Source: Amoebidium appalachense
Taxonomy: Eukaryota; Ichthyosporea
Length of the DNA stretch: 64,000 nt
Direction of reading: 5' to 3'
Assembly (NCBI GenBank): GCA_963693365.1
Contig: CAVNZM010000004.1
Coordinates: 3,286,001 to 3,350,000, forward strand
Shown: piece after piece, positions 1-34,283 of the stretch
Layout of the letters: the number at the start of each line of letters is the position of its first letter
How positions within the stretch are numbered: position 1 is the stretch's first letter
Made by a program: the position numbers and the translations under genes
The notes under the pieces: model-generated
Seen by the model: the letters and a program-made list of their open reading frames with translations, nothing else
The model's database searches: none
Told to the model about the DNA's origin: nothing

Positions 1-206
1 CCACGAGCACGCAGAGATTTGATGCTTTCTATTTTAGCCCTCTTCAGCTTGTCCTCTAATGTTTCCTCTCTCTTTCGCTTCCTTGCTCTTCTCTGCCGTT
101 CATTTTTGAGTGCCCTCTTTCTGGACTTGGGGCTCAAGTTAGCGAACCTGTCACCATCACTGTCGGGGGCACTTGCGGAAGAACGCTCGGCTGTTTGCTC
201 GGACAT
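1..206 (-). CDS. N-terminal fragment of a basic, charged protein (runs off the window)
   Basis: An ATG at 206 on the minus strand opens a frame that stays open to the window edge (68 residues visible). It starts MSEQTAERSSASAPDS, continues through a Ser/Asp/Pro-rich stretch into SPKSRKRALKNERQ, and then a very basic segment RRARKRKREE with a Lys/Glu/Leu-rich helix behind it. That layout (acidic/Ser leader, basic patch, charged helix) resembles a bZIP-like or other nuclear coiled-coil protein, but too little is visible to name it. A second copy of the same start lies at 2752-2883, showing that the segment has been duplicated. It also resembles in style the small coiled-coil proteins of the 31-62 kb island. 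Confidence 0.5.
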   Translation of the reverse strand, partial: MSEQTAERSSASAPDSDGDRFANLSPKSRKRALKNERQRRARKRKREETLEDKLKRAKIESIKSLRAR

Positions 207-480
207 AGTGGAAAGGAGACAGACTACAGCTGCAGGAAACCAAGTTTACAAGAGAAGGCTACATGCAAAGATTTCGCGCCCTTTCCAGATAGTAATCCCT
301 TTTTATAATGACTTTATTGATATGCTCAGCAAAATAGAAGCGTTCGAGATATCATCGATATCTCGGAGAAGAAAATACAAAAGCCCTCACTCTCGGATAT
401 GGAGGAGATAACGACATAAATAATCATACACCCTAGAAAACTCGTTAAACATACGGTGGTTCAACAGATAGTCAATAGAC
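207..480. other. 5' flank of the basic-protein gene; no other gene seen
   Basis: No coding signal is seen. The part next to the ATG (207-300) is recognisably related to 2884-3005, the flank of the duplicate copy: both contain CATAGTGGAAAGG and a conserved TTTCCAGATA/ATTCCAGATA segment. It therefore belongs to the duplicated unit and may include the promoter. Confidence 0.4.
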
Positions 481-716
481 GTAATATTTTTTTTCTTTTG
501 ACTGGATTTATTCGACGGAAAGATATGCAAGTATGCACGGCATACTGAGAAGACAATAAAAACTTTTTCTTTTGACTGGATTTATTCGACGGAAAGATAT
601 GCAAGTATGCACGGCATACTGAGAAGACAATAAAAACTTTTTTTTTTCTTTTGACGGGATTTATTCGACGCAAAGATATGACAAGTATGCACGGCATACT
701 GAGAAGACAATAAAAA
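481..716. repeat. Three direct repeats of about 75 bp
   Basis: A unit containing TTGACTGGATTTATTCGACG, a GCAAGTATGCACGGCATACT segment and GAAGACAATAAAAACTT occurs three times, at spacings of 74 and 79 bp. The longer spacing is due to an expanded poly-T run. The array abuts the 3' ends of the LINE copies at 716 and could be a 3' tail or target repeat of that element. Confidence 0.85.
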
Positions 717-1325
717 CTTCACGAGTTATCCAGTAACAAGTGCATACTGAGATACCTGAACACTGTGTGAAAATCATATAAATACTCAATGTGACGACCA
801 ACAGAATTCAACAAAAAGTCTAAAGTGTTCACCTTGCCAGCTAGTGTAGCAGATACCCGGAGGGAAAGAGGTAAAACACGACATAAAAATTCACACCTAT
901 CAACATGCTTGCGATTAAAAAGGTCAGCACAAAAGTGGCACCAGCGGCGATGAAAACAAGAATTACAGCGCCACTGCACAACTTCCCAGGCAATATCAAC
1001 ATCAGAGCACCATACAGACTTATCTACTAGGGTGGTATCCATACGTACAGCAGGAGAAATGTATCCTGCCAAAGCTCCCAAAAAGCGATAATGATCAGTA
1101 CGGTGTTGCCTAAGGAACATAACACATGCCGACTGAGTTTTACCTTTGATTTCTCTATCAGAACGAGAAAGAAACTTATACTGCGTATGGTAATAACGCG
1201 AAAAGGCAGAAAAAACAGGAAGAGAAAAGAAAGAGGGAGTGAGATAGCGAGAGGAAGAATCAGGTGGAAAGAGGGTAGGCTGAGGACATTCAAAAGTAGC
1301 GTTGGTGAATCGGGGGGGAAGAGGA
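716..1325 (-). mobile_element. 5'-truncated LINE copy A (3' end only)
   Basis: This segment is a close duplicate of 1386-1990, with only scattered substitutions. It carries the C-terminal part of the retrotransposon ORF, including the CNSC...WCHFC...H...C cluster, and breaks off upstream at the G-rich stretch near 1310-1323. It shares exactly the same 3' end (CACGAGTTATCCAG on the plus strand) as the longer copy. A further 55-bp fragment of that same end lies at 1326-1385. Variable 5' truncation with a common 3' end is the signature of target-primed reverse transcription. Confidence 0.75.
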
Positions 1326-1385
1326 TAAAAACTTCACGAGTTATCCAGTAACAAGTGCATACTGAGATACCTGAACACTGTGTTT

Positions 1386-2780
1386 TCACGAGTTATCCAG
1401 TAACAAGTGCATACTGAGATACCTGAACACTGTGTGAAAATCATATAAATACTCAATGTGACGACCAACAGAATTCAACAAAATGTCTAAAGTGTTCAAA
1501 TTGCCAGCTAGTGTAGCAGACACCCGTAGGGAAAGAGGTAAAACGCGACATAAACACTCACACCTATCAACATGCTTGCGATTAAAAATTTCAGCACAAA
1601 AGTGGCACCAGCGGCGATGAAAACAAGAATTACAGCGCCACTGCACAACTTCCCAGGCAATATCAACATCAGAGCACCATACAGACTTATCTACTAGGGT
1701 GGTATCCATACGTACAGCAGGAGAAATGTATCCTGCCAAAGCTACCAAAAAGCAATAATGATCAGTACGGTGTTGCCTAAGGAACATAACACATGCCGAC
1801 TGAGTTTTACCTTTGATTTCTCTATCAGAACGAGAAAGAAACTTATACTGCGTATGGTAATAACGCGAAAAGGCAGAAAAAACAGGAAGAGAAAAGAAAG
1901 AGGGAGTGAGATAGCGAGAGGAAGAATCAGGTTGAAAGAGGGTAGGCTGAGGACATTCAGAAGTAGCGTTGGTGAATCGGGGGGGAAGAGGGAGGGAGGG
2001 AGGGGGGGGAAAGAAAGCATAAAGAGGGTGACCATCAGGTATCCTAACTAATTGAAAACAAAAACGAAGAGACAATTCCTCCATACGACAAACAGCAGAC
2101 GACAATCCAAACATACTGATTAAGGGAGGCACAAACCGAGTACGAAACAAAGTGCGCAGCGCAGTACCCTGAAAATCGTCGAACTCTTTCAGCGCCACGG
2201 CCGCCTCGCGAGGTGGGGCGCAGGCCAATAGCGGAAGTCCATATTAAAGTCGGCCGTAAAAAAGTTTTATAGTAGAGAAGAAGGTTCGCAGGATGGATCA
2301 CAGACTCCCGTTGAAACATATTTGACACGATGTGAAGCTTACCCTTCGCACGAGCGATCCGTGCCGCGAGGAGCTTGCGGAAATCAATACCCCGTGCAGT
2401 AAAAAGAATACCCAAATAGTCATAGGTGCTCTGAACAGGAATAGGAAGACTGGCCAATCGAAAGGAAGCGTTTTTCGAAAAAGTAGCACACTTTGCAATT
2501 CCGACTGTCATGAGATTCTCGGTGCACCGTTGATCCACCTGACGAAGCATCTGGTGCATGACATCTTCGGTTAAGGAACAAAGAACAATATATCGTCCGC
2601 AAAAAGGAGACCCGGTACACGGCGGGTATGCAGTTGGCCAAAGGGTTCGAGGGCGCAGGCTAAATTGTCAATGAAAACGTCAAACAACAACGGACTCAGG
2701 AGGGACCCCTGCAGAAGACCCCGAGAACGGGAAAAACCGGGTGTTAATGTTTCATTGCCTTGCTCTTGCAGCATATTCAC
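1386..2780 (-). mobile_element. Non-LTR retrotransposon (LINE) reverse-transcriptase relic
   Basis: Reading the minus strand from 2780, the frame shows the reverse-transcriptase palm: QGSLLSPLLFDVFIDNLA followed by FADDILFF, the catalytic (F/Y)ADD motif. A one-base frameshift and a stop near 2571-2585 separate it from the thumb region (2559-2230). A C-terminal part (2228-1386) follows, containing a Cys-X2-Cys-X7-His-X3-Cys cluster (WCHFC...RKHVDRC) similar to the zinc knuckle at the end of LINE ORF2 proteins. No endonuclease or ORF1 is present, and frames are broken, so this is an inactive 5'-truncated copy. It joins the truncated gene duplicate at about 2750. Confidence 0.8.
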
Positions 2781-2883
2781 GGTCGTATGCTCTCTTTCTG
2801 GACTTGGGACTCAAGTTAGCGGAGCTGTCACCAGCACTGTCGGGAGCACTTGTGGAAGAACGCTTGGTTGTTTGCTCGGACAT
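2752..2883 (-). pseudogene. Truncated duplicate of the basic-protein gene start
   Basis: From an ATG at 2883 the minus strand reads MSEQTTKRSSTSAPDSAGD, clearly homologous to the protein starting at 206, and keeps the SPKSRKRA segment. It then diverges and stops where the LINE begins. The LINE appears to have been inserted into, or joined to, this copy, leaving only about 43 residues. Confidence 0.7.
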
Positions 2884-3874
2884 AGTGGAAAGGGTTTTTG
2901 GCCTCACGTGCAGAGAAAGACTACAGAAAAGCAAGCTCACGTGCACACGAGAATGAGAAGAAAAGGTAGGCAAACGTTGCATGATTTGGCGCCCATTCCA
3001 GATAAGTACCCGGGCCCGGTCTCGAAAACCTCGGGAATACCGTACAGTAGCACACTGATCATGATACAATTGTGCAGAACCCCCCCCCCCCTCTCCCCTC
3101 CCTGCAGCCCTCTCAAATTTCCCGACTCGGTCATCAGCGCTACGTGCTGGCAGTATACAGGCTTTTGCAGACGGATTTGTATCATGACTTGCATTATGAT
3201 ATGTGGCCAAAAACACACACACACAATCAAAACGCTAAGTTGTCGACATAACATAGTTAAAGTTTAGTAGCTGTAGCAATGTGCTTGAAACTCCCATGCT
3301 GGCTTCATACACAACACACAAGGCTTGACAAGTTTGCTTCCTGCCAGCACGCACACCATGTATCTCCGAGTTGTGAAAAATGATCGATTTCGATCGCAAA
3401 ATTTATTACCAAGCTTTTGGTGTACATGGCATTCTTGCATTTCATAACACAGTATCATCAGCAACCATAACAAAAGGCCTTGAATTTCACGTTAATAAAC
3501 TACATAGCTGAACAAATAAAGAGAGTTTGCCATATATAGCCGTCGGCAATCATCAACCATGTACCTCTGTCAAGTAGAAGGCGTGTCTGTGTGACTGAGG
3601 TTGCCCCACTGCATGTGCTTGTTCTTGTGTATGGGTTTGTGCATGTGTTTGTGTGTGTGTGTGTGTGAGTGTGGTGTACTCGCTTTCAATAGTTGCTCAT
3701 TCCTTCACGACTCATTCGACCATACACATTGCTATCACCAAACCAAACCAAGCTGAAACAAAAAAAGACAAATCCAACCGTCCGAACCTACTAGCCAGTC
3801 ACCAAGGACAAACTAAAACACATCCCTCACCACCCACCACACCATTCGTTTCTCTCAGCCACACATACTCGTAT
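2884..3874. other. Non-coding interval downstream of RPC2
   Basis: The first 120 bases match the 5' flank of the gene at 206. The rest is unique DNA with a short poly-C run (about 3079-3090), small (CA)n and (TG)n stretches (3214-3225, 3649-3666) and no convincing reading frame. It must contain the 3' UTR of RPC2, but no obvious AATAAA was seen close to its stop codon. Confidence 0.5.
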
Positions 3875-27182
<23,308 letters not shown>

Positions 27183-28803
27183 GCCCCGTTAGGGCACTAC
27201 TAACACTGTGTGTTGGTAAGAGGACTACTACTGACATAGCTACTGCATTACAAGCATCAAAGCCACACGGAGTGGTGCACTCTTACATATGTTCTTTATG
27301 CATATGATTGCCCCGGCCGTGGCACCTTCTGAGTTCGAACCTTTGCACGTGACCGGTGCATGCGATTGGCGGCTGCAAAGTTTTGGCGGGCCAGACCATA
27401 ATAGTAGTAGTCTACGTTGGAAGACTATATCCTTGCATTTTATTAGCTAAATAGCAGCAAAACCGCCCCAGCTGTGCCGCAAAACGTCTGAAGACTACTC
27501 ACTGACAACTGCAGGCTAGGCTGACTCTTGCTCAAGTCACGGCCCTCTGAAAAAAAGGCCTTCTGCAAATAGCGTGCCTCGAGGCCTTGCTCTTGCTCAA
27601 TCACTGCATGCAGCTGCGGCGCACCGCAGTGTGAGTGGCAGGTTGCTGCGGCAGGTTGTGTGCACCTAAAAGGCAATGGAGGGCTGAAGGCATAGCAATC
27701 ACGTGCACTCAGAAGAAGTTTAGAAGATACATTTGTATGAACATGTGCAAGGTGGTAAGCACCCATCCCAACGAGCAAACCCCAACGGTTCTTTCGGTTG
27801 AGTTCCTGGTCGTAACATCAGTCACGACAGAACACAGCGGCTGCTGAAAATCGTTGAGAACTGAGACACGGTAAAACTCCAGGTTGACATTTTGGACAGA
27901 TTTTGCCTGCTGGTTTTTTTTATTTCGAGGCCTATGTGTGGTGTTCAGACGCTTGCACAATTCATTTAGACTAATATCAGGCTAGGGTGCAGTAGTACAC
28001 CTGGGAGCCAAAGAAGTTCCTTGAATCAACCGTTTAGGATAAAATACCAACGCATTTACTCCCGCTCTATTGTTAGCAGTCATGGATAATTGCACACACA
28101 GCACAAGGCAGACTTTCTTCCATCCTGTTGTTAGGAGTTATTAGGTATATAGTGGCACACGTGTACACATGTCTGCTACAAATCACATGGTTATATGTAC
28201 TAGGCTCTCTCATCATTATCGTCATTGTAGACTTCACATCATATTTACAAAACTTCAGCGGCTTTCAGCTATATGCATGGCTTATAAAGTACATGTCTCC
28301 ATCTTTCCGACTCAGATGGAGCCAACTCAACCCTTGTGCATACGTACGTACCTCCCACACATTGCCCCCGAGCCCCAAAAAAGACTGCCCAAATCACCTT
28401 ACACATCAGATTGTTGTGCGAGGCTGCGGGCTTTGAGTTGCACAGATACCCCCTCTCCCCCCCGGCGCCAATGATTTATCCGCTGCCTCAGCAGCTGCGC
28501 AAGTGTGTGCTCTGTTTGAGCAGATAGCACACAGCCGTATTTGAGCAAGGTAGGGCAAACTGCATGGGTGAAATATGTAGGAAACTATGTTGCAGAGCTG
28601 CTAGATTTATCGCACGGCTTCTTAGACGTGGCTATACGTTCCTGGGCAGGCCCTTTAAATCATGATCTACTGTACCCTCTGGGCCGGGGGGAGGGGGGGG
28701 GGGGGGGGGGGGCACCAGGGGAAGTGAGCGGAGAGAGACTGACTCTAATGTGACCTCGTGTGTACGGCTACAGTACGTGTGTGTGTGTGTGTGTGTGTGT
28801 CAC

Positions 28804-28847
<44 letters not shown>

Positions 28848-29033
28848 CGTGCATGCGTGCATGTGTGTGTGTGTGTGTGATTGTACACGTGTGCTCGAGA
28901 GGTGCATGGGCTTTTTTATAAGGGTGTGTGTGTGGGGAGGGGGGTTGGAGGACGGAGGGGGAGGGGGGAGGGGGGGGGGGAAGGGGGGGATGAGTAGCTA
29001 TTTCTGTGTGGGTTCTTCGAAGGGTTGGTTAAA

Positions 29034-29095
<62 letters not shown>

Positions 29096-30032
29096 GGAGC
29101 TGGGGCCTGGGTCGACTTCAAAAATTGGTCCAGATGTTACAAGGTTGATCATTGTTAGAATACAGAATAACTTACATAGGTTAGTGAGCAGGCTACGATT
29201 GTTACTTTCATATGATCGTGTGGAAATTATAACTCATGTCAGTTCGCGGTGCAGTCAGAGTGATCATACATGCCGTGGAATCAGTCAGTTGCACAAGAGT
29301 TTCCTTCGAGAATTGTGCTCGCTTACTGTATACTTCACATTGATAGATAAAAAACATTTTGGGATAGAATGGCAAATCTATAAATAAAACAGTATGCATG
29401 TGTAGGCATGTACCGGCGGGGAGGGCGGGGGAAACAACTCTAAGTCGGTCCACTGAATCTAAGCATGCATCGTCCCAGGCCATCAGCTCCCCATATTACA
29501 AAACCAATCTTAACGTGCACTAGCGAAGCAGGGGTGTTGTGTGTGTTACCAAGCCATGTATGTCGTCTACTGCCCCCATGTGCCCATCTAACCCCCCAAC
29601 ACAACTCTCTTTCTCTCTGCATGCACCGTAAACAGTTCCTCGGGCCGTAGCCTTCACCTTGGTGTCCGGCCGTTTGGTTGCCTTGGTTGTCTGGGTGCTC
29701 GTCTTGGGTTTGGGTTTTTGTGCAGCCGCGCACAGCCTAGCCCACAATGACCACACTGGCTTAATAATGGCCGAGGCTGACTGGCAGTTATTCGTGCCTG
29801 TGTGGGTAGATGGCATGTCAGTGAGCCTTTGCATTGAACTGGCAGCGAAAAAAAAAAGAGCTATAATTGACCGCCAAAAGATATTTTAGAAGCATGGGAG
29901 AGAGGATCGTAGCAAGTGGCGAAAAAAAGGGTGCAGCAATAAACAGCAGCAGGTGGGCACCTAGGTTAACCAGCGAGGAGAGCATCGAAGGGAAGCCTGA
30001 ATTACCTTTTTGCGGCTGCGCATGAAGCTGAC
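27183..30032. other. RPC2 upstream region and long non-coding interval
   Basis: The RPC2 promoter should lie in 27183-27450; a CCAAT-type motif (GCGATTGGCGG) is at 27362-27372. No TATA box stands out. Further on are a poly-G run at 28691-28711, (TG)n at 28776-28880, poly-T followed by poly-G at 29036-29098, and a Lys/Thr-rich short frame on the minus strand at about 29640-29740 (QKPKPKTSTQTTKATKRP) that could be an exon of an unrecognised minus-strand gene. Nothing else is convincing. Confidence 0.45.
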
Positions 30033-30411
30033 TCAGGAAGTCCTCTCGCTACGATTTTCTTTCATATAATAGGCAATGCACATGTGGAATATTTCGGCGC
30101 TCTCTTCGATGCACTCCTTGTGTCCTGCAAGCTCTGACTTCAACTTCTGCAGTGCAGCAATATTACCTTTGAGCTGTGCCTTAGAAATATATTCCTTGTG
30201 TGCCTGGCAGTAGTAAATCATAAGAACATTCGCTTCCAGTTCCATCTCCTGAAGGTCACGAATTCGAATCAAGCGTACGTAATCGTGGTCAGGTAGCTAT
30301 AGGCCGCGGCGGTCATGTTTGGCCACCAGTTTGTGGATGTCCATCAGTACCTTTGTTTTCTGGGCAAGGTCCGTGGCGTGCATGAGCGGCAGTCTCGACA
30401 ACATGATCACG
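30033..30411 (-). pseudogene. Stop-interrupted helical protein ORF, unrecognised
   Basis: From ATG at about 30411 the minus strand reads MLSRLPLMHATDLAQKTKVL and on to KLVAKHDRRGL, then one TAG, and in the same frame LPDHDYVRLIRIRDLQEME and a long Leu/Glu/Lys helix ending YYMKENRSERTS with a TGA. The frame is continuous apart from these stops, and a possible splice donor (GTAATT) follows at about 30006. It looks like a decayed gene or exons of a gene I cannot name; coiled-coil character is all that can be said. Confidence 0.35.
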
Positions 30412-30901
30412 GGTGCAAAACAGAAAGGCTTGGTTGTGTTGGACTGTCTCTAGTACCGTGCTGTGACACGTGCGTGGCACAGTTTTTTTTACTGAGGCAA
30501 ACACTTTGTTGCTCCTATGGTACCACACTGTACCACACTCTGTACCAGCCTCCTATATGCATAAGGTTGACTCAGTCTCGGGCACGCGCAACTTTCTTTC
30601 TTTTCAAACAGTTTGATGTCGAACCTCTAGATCTACATGCATGTTTTGACTGCAGCAGTTATTCGGTCCCACTTCCCACCGAAGTTCCTTTTAAATAAAA
30701 AAAACTAAGACGGTGTCTGTCACCAATCGCTTCTTCTCTGTCATCGTTATGGGCCCAGTGGGTCAGTCAGGCAGCAGCAGGCATGTATACAATGTCTATG
30801 TTCTGGCCCTAGCCCGACGCCCCGAATTCGTGCGAACCGTCACAAGTTCGAACTTGTAAACTGTTCACAACTTGTGACTCAGGAGTCGTGGTACATACCC
30901 G

Positions 30902-31178
30902 ACTCCATAGTTCACCGGGGGCATGTTGCCCAACTTCATAGTTCACCGGGGGCATGCTACCTGAACCGCGTAGTTCACCGGGGGCATGTTGCCCGACTGC
31001 GTAGTTCACCGGGGGCATGTTGCCCGACTGCGTAATTCACCGGGGGCATGTTGCCCGACTGCGTAGTTCACCGGGGGCATGTTGCCCGACTGCGTAGTCT
31101 ACCGGGGGCATGTTGCCCGACTGCGTAGTTTACCGGGGGCATGTTGCCCGACTGCGTAGTTTACCGGGGGCATGTTGC
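30902..31178. repeat. Nine tandem copies of a 31-bp hairpin repeat
   Basis: The unit TAGTTCACCGGGGGCATGTT + GCCCGACTGCG is repeated nine times with near-perfect 31-bp spacing; the first two copies are diverged. Each unit contains GGGCA-TGT-TGCCC, a 5-bp perfect hairpin. It sits just before the first island gene (31297) and marks the left edge of the gene-dense island. Confidence 0.9.
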
Positions 31179-31296
31179 CCTCCCCCTCCCCCCCCTCCCC
31201 CCCCCGTAGCCCTAAACCACACACAGTACATAAACATGTGTGCAACAGGTTTGAAAGTCAGTCAGTTTGCGATTGTTGCAGTGGAAAAAAAAAAGA

Positions 31297-31761
31297 ATGA
31301 ACGTCGCAATGTCGAGAGAGTTTCCCAACACCGTCGAGGCTGCGCTGATGATAGCCTATAGGCTGCTTATGGACGGGAGACCGCCTGAGGTTGCGGGGGA
31401 GATCTACCACCTCGTCAACACCACCGCCAAGGTGCACACCAGCATCGCCCGCCTGTGCGGCGCCCTCGTCAGAGGCCTACGCGCGGGACGCCGCCACGAC
31501 GACCCCGAGCTGTTGCTGCTGCAACAGGAGCTAATGGGCATGGTCCCGCTCTACATGCGCCCGCACGTCCGCAAGTGCGCCGTCGATGGCCCTGACGCTG
31601 TGGCCCGCTTCTGCCAAAGCTGCCTACAAGCCAACATCAACACGGCGATACGCATGGCTGGCCCCTACGTCCGCTGCGTCCCGGCCGCCCGCCTCACGCA
31701 AGCCCCCCTGGACTCGGCCCCGCCTGCCAAGCGCACAAGTGAAGACAACGTGAGACAGTGA
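31297..31761 (+). CDS. Hypothetical helical protein, 154 residues
   Basis: Starts at ATG 31297 (an alternative ATG is at 31309). The protein (MNVAMSREFPNTVEAALMIA...) is predicted helical, with Leu/Arg-rich segments (IARLCGALVRGLRAGRR), four Cys in its second half and a short Pro/Lys tail (APPAKRTSEDNVRQ). It has strong GC preference at third positions and no introns. AATAAA lies 74 bases past the stop, at 31835-31840. The family is not recognised. Confidence 0.6.
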   Translation: MNVAMSREFPNTVEAALMIAYRLLMDGRPPEVAGEIYHLVNTTAKVHTSIARLCGALVRGLRAGRRHDDPELLLLQQELMGMVPLYMRPHVRKCAVDGPDAVARFCQSCLQANINTAIRMAGPYVRCVPAARLTQAPLDSAPPAKRTSEDNVRQ

Positions 31762-31882
31762 CAATCACCGGAGGCGATGTGTATAGAACACACAGCAATG
31801 CTGTACACAGCAAGCAACTCGGCCTCAAGCCTGTAATAAACTACCACTCAATAATCATTGTTCGTGCTGCTTGCGCCACGGC

Positions 31883-31920
31883 GGCCTCCTGTATACAGTA
31901 TGCGTCCGCGCATAACATAC
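31883..31920. repeat. Left arm of the inverted repeat
   Basis: Pairs with 33472-33505 in inverted orientation. Confidence 0.7.
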
Positions 31921-32003
31921 CGCCCCGACAAGGGTCGAGGTCGTTATGTTAAATTTTAATTAGTATCTAAAAATAGGCTCCCAGAGCCCGTCTCGATTAT
32001 GTT

Positions 32004-32046
<43 letters not shown>

Positions 32047-32326
32047 CCCGCCCGCCCGCCCTCCCGCCCGCCCAGGAGGCCACACTGGGCCTCTCCATCG
32101 GGCGGGGAATCCGCAAACCGCTAAATGACATAAATATAGTAGTAAACAAATAATAAATTGATCAAATGAATGAATAAACAAAGAATACTTATACTAGTTC
32201 CTTTTTGAGATGGTGAAAAGAAAAAAAAAAGGGAAATTCGGAAAAAAAAAAAAAAAAAAACTTTGAAAAAAAAAAAAAAAAAAAAGAAGCTGAAAGCGTG
32301 AAAGCCTATGTGTGTGTGTGTGTGCC

Positions 32327-32428
<102 letters not shown>

Positions 32429-32540
32429 AAATCTAAATCAATACTTGAAAGTCTAGCATTTAGTACATCAAGTCCCCCCCCCCCCCACTGCCCCCCCTCC
32501 CCTCCTCTCCAACCCGCTAAATAAGTAAATATAGAGGAAA

Positions 32541-33089
32541 TCAATAAGTAATTGATTCAAATAATAATAAAAACATACTAATTTTTTTCAAGGGGACCAA
32601 ACCAAAAAGAAACACACACACACACACACACACACAAAACAACTCATACAAACAAGGACGTACTAGTCTTTCTGCTCCCTCACACCTTACTCTCACACCA
32701 CGAATTTGGCACCACACACCTACACTAGTAAGAGGCAACCCCTCCCCCTTCGCCTCATACAAATCCGTATTCAGGGTTTCATCAAGCTCCAAACCATTAC
32801 CGTAACTCACACGGAAAAGACTCAGCGATTCCGCGCGTGTGGGGGCTCTGCGGCTCTCTAAACTCTCCATGTGCGAGCGCAATTGTGCTTTTGCCGTTTC
32901 GGCTTGTGCAATTGCACGTGTGGTTGCGTTGTTGATTGTGTTGTTTGCGTTTACAAAACCCTCAGAAATGATTGCTTGGGCTTCTTGGGTAGTTTCCTGA
33001 AACTTGTCTGTGGCCTCATCTACTGTGTGCAGTGCACTATTCAACGCCCCAAGTGCAGCTGCCTGCACCTGGACTACTGGCTTGGTCAT
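32541..33089 (-). CDS. Coiled-coil protein with a Cys/Val tail encoded by a microsatellite
   Basis: 182 residues from ATG 33089. Residues 1-80 form an Ala/Glu/Gln-rich amphipathic helix (VDEATDKFQETTQEAQAIIS, AIAQAETAKAQLRSHMESL), reminiscent of structural coiled coils. A globular middle with a GVWCQIRGVRVRCEG segment follows. The last 35 residues include [13 protein letters not shown], read from a (CA)n run at 32612-32636, and could act as a hydrophobic anchor. Whether the native C-terminus includes this tail or the repeat expanded into the 3' end is unclear. The family is not recognised. Confidence 0.5.
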   Translation of the reverse strand: MTKPVVQVQAAALGALNSALHTVDEATDKFQETTQEAQAIISEGFVNANNTINNATTRAIAQAETAKAQLRSHMESLESRRAPTRAESLSLFRVSYGNGLELDETLNTDLYEAKGEGLPLTSVGVWCQIRGVRVRCEGAERLVRPCLYELFCVCVCVCVFLFGLVPLKKISMFLLLFESITY

Positions 33090-33471
33090 GATCGGTGGGT
33101 TTAATATGCATTCAACCTGCCTATATGACTAGGAGTAAAAACCAGCTATACAAGACTGCTTCGAACTAGTTGGGGCCTTCGTATGTTTCTGCTCGTTTAT
33201 CGACATAGTCGGCTACATGAGTCCTTTGCATACCATGCGATGTGCGGCCGCCGCCTATCATTGGCCCTGCCGAGCTTTGGGCGGGAAATCACGGCGAACC
33301 ACTGTTTTGTCTGGGAAAGGGATCGAAATACTAAAGATAGGGGGTCTAAACTGACCAGATAAACCCGATAATTCGTCCTACTATGTATAGGACCCCTTGG
33401 TGCGCTAACATAATCCCGAAAAATGACCGAGGTCAGTATGTTAAGATTTTTGACGTTATGTTGTGCGCGGA

Positions 33472-33505
33472 GTATGTTACGCGCGGACGCATACTGTAGG
33501 AGGCC
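33472..33505. repeat. Right arm of the inverted repeat
   Basis: Reverse complement of the left arm at 31883-31920. Confidence 0.7.
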
Positions 33506-34283
33506 TTGCTATGACCTGGTTAACGACGTAAAGCTTGATCCAATCAGAATGAATAGAAAGAAACTAAATAGAGTAAAAAGTAAGATCTAGACATGATTTA
33601 GATCGAACCAAAGAGTGTAAAACTTTCTGCTAAACAAAATGCATGATTGTTAGTGAATCAAGTCTGTGCCTCTGCAGCTGTTGCTTCATTCTGATTGGTT
33701 GTCACACCACGGGGTTTCCCGATTGTTCTTCGAATGACATTTGCTATCACTATCAGACAGTTCTCCAATATCAGAACAGAAAACGGTCTCTACCCAGATG
33801 GCCAGATGGCCAGGTCAAATTCAGTGTGTGGAAAAAGGTGGATAAAACGGGATAAAACGGTGAGCAAAATGATCTGGCCATCTGGCCATGTGGCCATGGA
33901 ATCTCTATATCTAAAAATAGCTGCCACTGCGCCGGGGCGTGGTTCCGGGAGGCAGGGGAGCAGGGGGGCACTCACTGGCCCTGCGCCGGGGCCTGGTTCC
34001 GGGAGGCAGGGGAGCAGGGGGGCAGGGGGGCAGGGGGGCCACTCAGTGTGTGGGTGTGCATATGGCCATGGTCACACTGGGGGCCTGGTTCCGGGGGCAG
34101 GGGAGCAGGGGGGGCAGGGGGGCAGGGGAGCTGGGGAGCTGGGGGGGCTGGGGGGCAGGGGAGCAGGGGGGCTGGGGGGGCTGGGGAGACTGGCATGCCA
34201 CTCACAGCGTGGATAAATGTTGTGTGTGCATAGTGTATGTTGGCATCATGCGGCTGTGTGGGTGATAAAGGCAGAAGCCACAA
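33506..34283. other. Intergenic DNA with GGGGCAGGGGAG minisatellite
   Basis: CCAAT-type motifs occur at 33540 (TCCAATCAG) and 33692 (CTGATTGGTTG). At 33775-33810 and 33875-33905 short GGCCAGATGGCCA/CATGGCCAT dyads occur. Positions 33940-34190 hold about ten units of a GGGGCAGGGG(A/G)GC minisatellite. No gene is supported; the open frames there are repeat translations. Confidence 0.6.

Noticed and set aside
30902-31178. Possible CRISPR array of 31-bp repeats
   Set aside because: Units are contiguous with no spacers.
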